From assembly GCA_045594245.1 (NCBI GenBank), contig JAZNYG010000059.1, positions 1-5,871 on the forward strand: DNA of 5,871 nucleotides. Reading direction: 5' to 3'. The translations under genes were made by a program, and so were the position numbers. The DNA is from UBA1189 sp045594245. Lineage in GTDB: Bacteria > Bacteroidota > Bacteroidia > Bacteroidales > Bacteroidaceae. Under the pieces are notes generated by a model. That model was not told where the DNA came from. It saw nothing but the letters and a program-made list of their open reading frames with translations, and did not search any database. This document shows, in pieces, positions 1 through 5,490 of the stretch (positions within the stretch are counted from its first letter, which is position 1; each line of letters opens with the position of its first letter).

Positions 1-28
1 ATGAATCAAGAAAACAAACAAACGCTCC

Positions 29-124
29 TGTCATTCTGAACGCAGTGAAACAACCTTTAGGTCGCCGTTAAGGCAATCTCGCATCGAAACTTGAAAGAGA
101 TCTTTCACTTCGTTCAAGATGACA
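29..124. repeat. Dispersed inverted repeat of the 'VILNEVKDL' type
   Basis: The arms at 29-50 and 103-124 are reverse complements at 19 of 22 positions. Each begins with TGTCAT from the outside and contains TGAACG-x-AGTGAAA. A shorter inner pair, ATCTC (76-80) and GAGAT (97-101), lies in the spacer. When translated on the minus strand, the right arm gives the peptide FVILNEVKDLF. From general knowledge, this peptide is a hallmark of a short non-coding repeat that is often mis-annotated as small proteins in Bacteroidota and some other bacteria. The element could fold as a hairpin in RNA from either strand. Whether it terminates transcription, stabilises mRNA or is inert cannot be told from the sequence. 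Confidence 0.7.
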
Positions 125-145
125 AAAGGCAAGCAAAAAAAAGAA

Positions 146-239
146 TTATCAAGCCTATGATAAAAATTTATCATACCTTTGACAAAGTTTTGTCGAGCCT
201 GTGATAAAATTTTGTCAAGCCTGTGAAAATCCTTGACAA
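146..239. repeat. Tandem array of four 22-nt palindrome-bearing units
   Basis: Four units of exactly 22 nt follow one another: 146-167, 168-189, 190-211 and 212-233. Each starts TTATC or TTGTC and the unit core resembles AAGCCTGTGAyAAAATT. Unit 2 is the most diverged (ATACCTTTGACAAAGTT). Across the unit junctions lie three 16-bp palindromes at a 22-bp period: 158-173 (TGATAAA-AA-TTTATCA, perfect), 180-195 (core GACAAA-GT-TTTGTC, perfect) and 202-217 (TGATAAA-AT-TTTGTCA, one G-T mismatch). The last unit makes a different hairpin, TTGTCAAG (212-219) with CTTGACAA (232-239). The array may be a minisatellite, a set of protein-binding sites about two helical turns apart, or RNA hairpins. I cannot choose between these. 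Confidence 0.75.
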
Positions 240-275
240 CAGTACACAAACTAAAAATTCCGTAGCGCAGCGAGA

Positions 276-310
276 GCAATATATGCTTGCATAATATTGC
301 CGAGCAAGCA
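276..310 (+). other. Hairpin with an alternative pairing in the permease leader
   Basis: GCAATAT (276-282) pairs with ATATTGC (294-300), and ATG (283-285) pairs with CAT (290-292) around a CTTG loop, leaving A293 bulged. The segment TGCTTGC (284-290) is also a perfect complement of GCAAGCA (304-310), so the two pairings compete. The structure ends about 40 nt before the permease start. It is not followed by a T-run, so it is not a standard terminator. A leader-RNA role is speculative because no transcription start is assigned. Confidence 0.35.
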
Positions 311-352
311 AGGAATCTTAAATGTGCAACATTTATAAACTAAAAAACTCAA

Positions 353-2815
353 ATGCTACTACATTACATCAAAATAGCCCTGCGCAACCTGCGCAAATAC
401 CCCGCGCAAACCGCCATCTCCGTGCTCGGCCTCGCCGCCGGCTTCGTCTGCCTCTCGCTCTCCACCCTGTGGATGCACTACGAGAACACCTACGATACGA
501 TGCACAAGGACTATGAGCGGATATATACGTTTATGGATCCATGGGCATTAGGTCGTACCAAGTATCTATCGCCCTTTCATCGCCTGAGAGCACGTCCACA
601 ACTATACACAACATTACGCGATGAGTTTCCTGAAGTGGAAGCTGTTACCAGTATCTTCTCTTTATATAGCAGTCCTAGGGCTTGTTGGCAAAAGGTGAAT
701 GGTATGGATGTCAACCCTATTATGATTGACAGTACATTCCTTCAGGTATTTGACTTGCCGCTTTTACAGGGCGACTACGACTTTATCACCAACCCCGACA
801 AGATAGCTCTGAATGAAAAGTATGCCAAACGACTCTTCCCCGATGAAACTGATGTTATTGGACGCAAACTGACACTTTATCGAGAAAGGAATATGTGGGG
901 GCATAGGAATACCGAAGGAGAGCGGGAAGTTGAAGTGGGTGCTGTTATCAAGGACTTCGGTGCGCATAGTATCTTTGATTTTGATATTGCATATACCGAG
1001 CTTGGCGCTAGAGCCACTGATATGCATCATCTGTATGCAAAGTTGTACGAAGGTGTAGATGTAGAAGCTTTTGCCAAGAAAGTAGCTGACTGGTATGTGC
1101 CCGGGCTGTATAGTATTGAGGAATGGAATAAACCATATGGCACGCAAACGATTCAGATTTCTGATGCTCACAAGTCGACAGGAAAGTACACGCTTAGCCT
1201 CACTTGGGAGTATCTGCAGGTATTCTTTGTATGTAGCGTGTTATTGGTAGTATGTGCACTCATCAATTATCTTGTACTCTATCTCATCCGTTTGCGCAGC
1301 CGTGAGCGCGAGATGGCCTTGCGTATCGTCAATGGCTCTACTGTGGGCGGACTGATGGTGATGTTCCTTGTCGAAGTGTCTATCGTGCTCTTTATGGCAA
1401 TGGCTTTCGGTTTGCTCGGAGTAGAATGGTTGCACATGCCGTTCTCTCGGTTCACAGCAATTCACACAGGCTATAGCTACATTATGAGCCGTGCGCTATG
1501 GATAATGCTCATTACTGGATATGTTTGTCTTACGCTCTGCGTTATTCCGATAGCCATTGTTCGGAATCGTACACTCACGGGGCATAATCTTCGCAACGAC
1601 AAATCGCGTAAAATCAGTTCGTTTGTTCAGTTGACAGTAAGTATGACCTTTATCTTCTGCTCTGTGGTGATGATACGCCAAGTAGCATTTATGAAGCATA
1701 CCGACTGGGGACATAATATCAGAGGGCGTGCGCAACTGCATTTTCCCGAATTGGAGAAAAAAAGGGTGTGGAACGCCAATCCTGCTGCAAGGAAGTATAA
1801 CGAAATAGCACCCCATCTGCGTGAGTTACCTATGGTCACGGAACTTCTGGAAGGTTCTATTGACTTGAGTGTGTCATTAGAACACAATAGGAAAGCATGG
1901 AATATTCCAGACAAGATAAGTCTTTCGCCTGGAGAGGATGAAGTGTATATAGAATTCATCGAAGGGGTCTGGGATGTTGCTAATCCAAGCAATGGATTTA
2001 CCGTGCTCGAAGGAACTTTGCCACGTAAAGAAGAGTGGCAGGCCAATGAGATTGTTGTTACCGATAAGGTGTGTCGTGACCTCGGAATAGATAACCCCAT
2101 AGGTCAAACGGTATATACAAAACGTACATACGGAAGTAGTAGAGACCCGAAAGACCGTCGAAATGAGTTTACTATCGTAGCCGTCATTAAAGATATCTAT
2201 TATAATCCTTTCAAGGATACAGAGGCAACCGCAATACTCTCTCTCGGATGCGCCCTCGCGGAATATAACAACGAGAGTGATTACCTCACCATCACCTATA
2301 TGCCAAATGAACGCAAGGAGTTTGAACATCGTGTACACGAAATTATGAAGACGAAGTTCCCTGACGTGGATTATGATTTGGTTTTCTCGGAAGATGTCTT
2401 TAACAATCAATTGAAGAGCGAGACCAACCTCATGCTCATCCTTGGCATCATCACCGCCGTCTGCATCCTCGTGGCCGTGTTTGGCGTCTACTCCATCGTG
2501 ACGCTTGCCTGTGCCCAAAGGCGCAAGGAGATTGCCCTGCGCAAGATTCACGGAGCCACGTTGGCGGACATCCTCTCCATATTTATAAAGGAGTACGGAC
2601 TCATCGTCCTCGCCGCCTCGGCCGTGGCCTTCCCCATAGGCTATATGATAATGAAGGAGTGGGTGGCGCAGTACGTGAAGCAAGCGCCCATCGCCTGGTG
2701 GATATACGCCGTCATCTTCCTCGCCATCGTCCTGCTCATCGCCCTCTCGGTAGGCTCACGCGTATGGCGCACCGCACGAGAGAATCCGGCGGAGGTGATT
2801 AAGAGGGGGAATTAG
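353..2815 (+). CDS. FtsX/MacB-like ABC transporter permease, two-half type
   Basis: This 820-residue inner-membrane protein has the layout of MacB/FtsX-family permeases duplicated in tandem. The first half has a membrane helix at about 18-40, an extracytoplasmic domain to about 280, and helices near 286-311, 331-357 and 381-403. The second half has a helix near 424-443, a second extracytoplasmic domain to about 690, and helices near 691-718, 743-767 and 781-803. The cytoplasmic segments REREMALRIVNGST (317-330) and RRKEIALRKIHGAT (723-736) line up, showing the internal duplication; in this family this segment contacts the ATPase. Such proteins usually work with a separate LolD/MacB-type ATPase in export or lipoprotein-handling machines, or in mechanotransmission. 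No ATPase lies in the window and the substrate is unknown. The start is secure: an in-frame TAA lies at 341-343 and this is the first ATG after it. There is no Shine-Dalgarno, only an A-rich leader. Both ends are markedly GC-rich relative to the middle. Confidence 0.9.
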   Translation: MLLHYIKIALRNLRKYPAQTAISVLGLAAGFVCLSLSTLWMHYENTYDTMHKDYERIYTFMDPWALGRTKYLSPFHRLRARPQLYTTLRDEFPEVEAVTSIFSLYSSPRACWQKVNGMDVNPIMIDSTFLQVFDLPLLQGDYDFITNPDKIALNEKYAKRLFPDETDVIGRKLTLYRERNMWGHRNTEGEREVEVGAVIKDFGAHSIFDFDIAYTELGARATDMHHLYAKLYEGVDVEAFAKKVADWYVPGLYSIEEWNKPYGTQTIQISDAHKSTGKYTLSLTWEYLQVFFVCSVLLVVCALINYLVLYLIRLRSREREMALRIVNGSTVGGLMVMFLVEVSIVLFMAMAFGLLGVEWLHMPFSRFTAIHTGYSYIMSRALWIMLITGYVCLTLCVIPIAIVRNRTLTGHNLRNDKSRKISSFVQLTVSMTFIFCSVVMIRQVAFMKHTDWGHNIRGRAQLHFPELEKKRVWNANPAARKYNEIAPHLRELPMVTELLEGSIDLSVSLEHNRKAWNIPDKISLSPGEDEVYIEFIEGVWDVANPSNGFTVLEGTLPRKEEWQANEIVVTDKVCRDLGIDNPIGQTVYTKRTYGSSRDPKDRRNEFTIVAVIKDIYYNPFKDTEATAILSLGCALAEYNNESDYLTITYMPNERKEFEHRVHEIMKTKFPDVDYDLVFSEDVFNNQLKSETNLMLILGIITAVCILVAVFGVYSIVTLACAQRRKEIALRKIHGATLADILSIFIKEYGLIVLAASAVAFPIGYMIMKEWVAQYVKQAPIAWWIYAVIFLAIVLLIALSVGSRVWRTARENPAEVIKRGN

Positions 2816-2863
2816 GGAGACAAAATTATTCAACTTGTCTGTTCATGCTAACAAATAGATAGG

Positions 2864-2878
2864 AATTATAGGATAATT
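2864..2878. promoter_or_regulatory. Candidate operator dyad upstream of oxyR
   Basis: AATTAT-AGG-ATAATT is a perfect 6-bp inverted repeat around a 3-bp centre. Its centre lies about 37 bp before the transcription start predicted from the -7 box, so a bound protein would cover the -33 region. Dyads of this size near the promoter are usual for LysR-family autoregulation, but the sequence does not fit the T-N11-A rule exactly and AT-rich DNA gives such dyads by chance. ATAG tetramers at 2855, 2859 and 2868 and CTAT at 2887 recall the half-site of the E. coli OxyR motif, but their spacing is not the expected one. Confidence 0.3.
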
Positions 2879-2893
2879 TACAAAAACTATTGC

Positions 2894-2901
2894 TAACTTT
2901 G
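2894..2901 (+). promoter_or_regulatory. Bacteroidota-type -7 promoter box for oxyR
   Basis: TAACTTTG matches the TAnnTTTG -7 consensus of the primary sigma factor of Bacteroidota. It lies 21 bp before the oxyR ATG, which would give a start near 2908 and a leader of about 15 nt. A good -33 TTTG box is not visible at the usual distance; TTTA (2877-2880) is the nearest candidate. The box gives oxyR its own promoter, independent of the permease gene that ends 107 bp upstream. Confidence 0.65.
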
Positions 2902-2922
2902 CGGTAAGCAAATAAGGAACGT

Positions 2923-3849
2923 ATGAATATCCAGCAATTAGAGTACATCGTGGCGCTCGACAAGCATCGCCACTTCCAGAGAGCCGCCGAAGCGTGCGGC
3001 GTGAGCCAACCGACACTGAGTGCACTGATACAGAAACTCGAAGAGGAACTCGACCTCACCCTCTTCGACCGCAAGAGCCATCCTATCGGCACTACCGAGA
3101 GTGGGCGCACCGTGGTGGACCAGGCACGCGTGGTGTTGTATCATATAGCACAGCTGAAGGAGATAACACGCTCGGAGAAGGAACTCAGCAGCGGAAGCAT
3201 ACGCATTGGAGTGATTCCCACTGTAGCACCCTATATCCTACCCCGACTCTTCAAACAGATGCAGCAGATGTTTCCACAGATTGAGCTACGCGCCTTCGAG
3301 CTGCGCACAGCAGTCATCATAGAACAGTTGCGTAAGGCTGAGTTGGATATGGCTATCCTTGCCACTCCATTGGAGCAACCCGATTTTCTGGAGATACCGC
3401 TCTACTACGAGAAGTTCGCTGCTTATGTGTCGCCCAGCGAGGAACTATACGAAAAGGAGGAAATCGTGGCACATGAGATGCCAACTGAGCATCTATGGGT
3501 ATTGAAAGAGGGTCACTGCATGAGAAATCAGGTGTTCAATTTCTGCCAAGCACAGTCGGCCTACTCTACCACTTATGAAGCAGGAAGCATAGACACGCTC
3601 ATCAAAATCGTAGACGAGAACGGAGGCTACACGGTAATCCCCGAGTTGCATCTGCCCCTGCTACACGAGAAACAGCAACAGCATGTGCGCCTACTATCAA
3701 CCCCCACTCCCGTACGCGAAATATCGCTTGTCATCCGTCAAGATTATGTTCGCGAACGCCTTATAAATTCGGTCGCAGATGCCGTAAAAGCAATCATACC
3801 GGAAGAAATGCTTGATATGCGGTTAAAGAAGTTCGCTATTAGACTATAA
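2923..3849 (+). CDS. oxyR: OxyR, LysR-family hydrogen-peroxide sensing regulator
   Basis: This 308-residue protein is about the length of E. coli OxyR (305). Residues 1-60 form the LysR winged helix-turn-helix (AAEACGVSQPTLSALIQKLE, 21-40). A linker helix follows, and the effector/redox domain runs from about 90 to the end. The diagnostic segment is GHCMRNQVFNFC: its cysteines fall at residues 199 and 208, the E. coli positions, in a context matching the E. coli GHCLRDQ...FC motif. In the family, peroxide oxidises Cys199, which forms a disulfide with Cys208 and switches the protein to activate catalase, peroxiredoxin and Dps genes. Retention of both cysteines supports a working sensor rather than a generic LysR protein. 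The start is secure: an in-frame TAA lies at 2905-2907 and this is the first ATG after it, just downstream of the -7 box. None of the usual targets (dps, ahpC, katA) is adjacent, so the regulon must be elsewhere. Confidence 0.9.
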   Translation: MNIQQLEYIVALDKHRHFQRAAEACGVSQPTLSALIQKLEEELDLTLFDRKSHPIGTTESGRTVVDQARVVLYHIAQLKEITRSEKELSSGSIRIGVIPTVAPYILPRLFKQMQQMFPQIELRAFELRTAVIIEQLRKAELDMAILATPLEQPDFLEIPLYYEKFAAYVSPSEELYEKEEIVAHEMPTEHLWVLKEGHCMRNQVFNFCQAQSAYSTTYEAGSIDTLIKIVDENGGYTVIPELHLPLLHEKQQQHVRLLSTPTPVREISLVIRQDYVRERLINSVADAVKAIIPEEMLDMRLKKFAIRL

Positions 3850-3951
3850 AACAATATTATAACAATATTTGATTAAAGGATTTTTCAGGGGTAAACATTG
3901 TTATGATTTTGTACAATATTACACCCGATGAACATATTGCCTCCTAACAAG

Positions 3952-3989
3952 TATCGCCATGTGAAATCATTCGTATTTACATGGCGATA
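3952..3989. terminator. Hairpin between convergent genes, likely bidirectional terminator
   Basis: TATCGCCATGT (3952-3962) pairs perfectly with ACATGGCGATA (3979-3989). The stem continues with AAAT/ATTT (3964-3967 with 3975-3978) after a single bulged G at 3963, and closes on a 7-nt loop. It lies 102 bp after the oxyR stop and 38 bp beyond the stop of the leftward CotH-like gene, where a shared terminator would be expected. No T-run follows on either strand, so it is not a textbook intrinsic terminator. A role as a transcript 3'-end stabiliser is also possible. Confidence 0.55.
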
Positions 3990-4027
3990 GCCATACAATA
4001 ACACAAGCCTAACAAGCCAATAATCTG

Positions 4028-5476
4028 CTATGGCAGCGGATAGGCATTGATGATGCCGTCAAGGTAGTTAACGCGTCGTACTAGCCAGTCGTGCATGGCA
4101 TATACATCATTCATATAGGTCTTGCCACGGAGGGGCCAACGGGTAAACTCGCGAGTGATGGTGCCGCGATGCAGTTCGTCAAGATAGAGTTCCATCTGCT
4201 CCCAGTTACGATCCACGATTTCGCCTTTCATGGCATTCCACTCCTCCTTGAAGAGAGTGACAAAGCCGTGATTGCCGAAGAGGCGAGTGAAGAAAGGAGA
4301 GATACCACCATCGTAGCAACCGCGGTGGCGATAGGGATCGGTACCCAAGACTAGCTCTTTATAATTGGAGAAGTAATTGTGCCCGGTAGTCATCGTGGCC
4401 CAGTCGAAATCGTAGCCGGCATCGAAGTCCCACAGAGGTCCCATAATCCACTTGCCATCTACATCCTTATGAATGAAGACGCTGCGCGGAGCTACCAGTT
4501 CCACGTTGAGCACCAGCTCCTGCAGGATAAGGTAACGCACGAAGGAGCGGAGGTCCATCAGCTTATTGGTCTGCGAGAAACTCTTGTTGTTGATGGCCGT
4601 CTCCAACTCGGCAAACACCTGCTTGATGGAGTCTTTCAAGGCATCGGTGAGGTCATCCTCATCGGGATGCTTAATGCATACAGGCAAGTCGAACACCTTG
4701 GAGTAGAAATTGTCTGTAGCACCGGGTGAGAGTCCGGGACCATCGTCGAGGTCGAGAGCAAGGAGTATACCTCGCTGCTCATCTACATCAACGCGGCCCT
4801 TGCCCTGCTCTACCTGCTCGGTAAGCTGATAAAGCCCGATATACTCTCCATTAAGGAACACCTCGGTGTAGCGTGTGTGGTTGGTGCAAGGCATATCGAG
4901 CCAATGGCCAGCCTCGAAGACAAAGGTATTCATCAGGTCGGTAACATCACGATAGTTGGCCAGCAATACCCAGTCCTTATTGGCTTCGAGTCCCAAGATA
5001 GAGGCCTTCTTGTCGAGCTTGATGCGATAGGGTTTCTTGTCGTACCATTCCCACGTGCTGTTGCCACGGCCACGAATCTTGGCCTTACCCGAATAGTGAG
5101 GATAGCTACCACGGCCATTGACAGAGACATAGCATGTAACATACTCCTCCTTGGAGGTCACTGCCTCGCCACTATTGATGGTGATGTACATCTGAAACAC
5201 CTTGTAGCGGTTCTCCGTGAAGGTGGTGGGGGCATGCTGAAACGTGATGGTATCGACCTCGCTACTGCGGAAGGGCACTACTACCCCACCCTGCACATTG
5301 GCATGAAGGCGACTCTGGTCGGCGTTGAAGTCAAAGTAGTTGACATCGTCCATTGCGAGCGGGAACTCCCAATAAGAGCCGTAGGAATGGGTGCGGATAT
5401 GGATATTGTCTTGAGCCACAACCGTAGATGCAAGAAGCATCATCAGAAAGAGTAAACGGAATATCTTGCGACTCAT
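4028..5476 (-). CDS. Exported CotH kinase-family protein
   Basis: This 482-residue protein starts with a signal peptide: basic residues, a hydrophobic run to about residue 20, and a likely cut after VVA (21). Residues 23-80 form a short beta-rich module ending SSEVDTITF. The CotH-like kinase domain follows, with RGRGNSTW (135-142), KPYRIKLDKK (148-157), WVLLANYRD (169-177), EVFLNGEYIGLYQLTEQV (205-222) and GPLWDFDAGYDFDW (346-359). In Bacillus spore-coat CotH this fold phosphorylates proteins with ATP; the substrate of exported Bacteroidota members is unknown. The Asp residues of WDFD (350, 352) probably include the metal ligand. Where relatives often carry N-x-D before the basic 'S-x-[FY]' strand, this protein has NVE (324-326), so catalysis is not assured. 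There is no T9SS-type C-terminus; the protein ends soon after a helical region. Its ATG lies 2 nt after the stop of the upstream gene, so the two are translationally coupled or at least co-transcribed. The gene's promoter is outside the window. Confidence 0.88.
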   Translation of the reverse strand: MSRKIFRLLFLMMLLASTVVAQDNIHIRTHSYGSYWEFPLAMDDVNYFDFNADQSRLHANVQGGVVVPFRSSEVDTITFQHAPTTFTENRYKVFQMYITINSGEAVTSKEEYVTCYVSVNGRGSYPHYSGKAKIRGRGNSTWEWYDKKPYRIKLDKKASILGLEANKDWVLLANYRDVTDLMNTFVFEAGHWLDMPCTNHTRYTEVFLNGEYIGLYQLTEQVEQGKGRVDVDEQRGILLALDLDDGPGLSPGATDNFYSKVFDLPVCIKHPDEDDLTDALKDSIKQVFAELETAINNKSFSQTNKLMDLRSFVRYLILQELVLNVELVAPRSVFIHKDVDGKWIMGPLWDFDAGYDFDWATMTTGHNYFSNYKELVLGTDPYRHRGCYDGGISPFFTRLFGNHGFVTLFKEEWNAMKGEIVDRNWEQMELYLDELHRGTITREFTRWPLRGKTYMNDVYAMHDWLVRRVNYLDGIINAYPLP

Positions 5477-5490
5477 ACCTACTTCTTATA
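5477..5490 (-). promoter_or_regulatory. Two-nt gene junction, likely translational coupling
   Basis: Read on the minus strand, the upstream gene ends AAGAAG-TAG, followed by GT and then the ATG of the CotH-like gene. The purine-rich end of the first gene is the only possible ribosome-binding segment, so ribosomes finishing the small protein could restart on the second gene. No hairpin or promoter interrupts the pair. Confidence 0.5.

Larger units (their letters stand above)
1..352. other. Repeat-rich intergenic region upstream of the permease gene
   Basis: No convincing gene lies here. The open frames present are short and are explained by repeats; the minus-strand frame over 31-279 translates the inverted repeat and the tandem array listed separately. 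From left to right the region holds a dispersed inverted repeat, an A-rich stretch (about 125-145), a four-copy 22-nt array, and a hairpin just before the permease. No clear promoter for the permease could be assigned. One TAnnTTTG match (TACCTTTG, 174-181) lies inside the array but lacks a recognisable -33 box. Confidence 0.7.

Noticed and set aside
1..39. Twelve-codon frame starting at the first base, ending TGA
   Set aside because: It may be the tail of a gene to the left or chance. It runs into the inverted repeat and is too short to support.
174..181. TACCTTTG, a match to the TAnnTTTG -7 box, as promoter for the permease
   Set aside because: It lies within one diverged unit of the tandem array, has no -33 box, and would give a leader of about 165 nt. 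One match to such a loose motif is expected by chance.
31..279. Minus-strand open frame of 82 codons containing FVILNEVKDLF
   Set aside because: It translates the dispersed inverted repeat and the 22-nt array. Such repeat-derived frames are common false genes, and no domain or start signal supports it.
1877..2683. Minus-strand open frame of 268 codons opposite the permease
   Set aside because: The opposite strand encodes a coherent membrane protein with conserved motifs. This frame is His/Gly/Asp-rich without recognisable features, typical of an antisense shadow.
2818..2840. AGACAA/TTGTCT hairpin after the permease stop as a terminator
   Set aside because: The stem has only 6 bp, mostly A-T, with an 11-nt loop and no T-run. 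It is too weak to call.
3850..3920. Three copies of ACAATATT (3851, 3862, 3913) after oxyR
   Set aside because: They are short, AT-rich, and unevenly spaced, so chance is the simplest explanation.
4877..5455. Plus-strand open frame of 192 codons opposite the CotH-like gene
   Set aside because: It is the antisense shadow of a gene with a clear signal peptide and family motifs. It has no recognisable domain or promoter.
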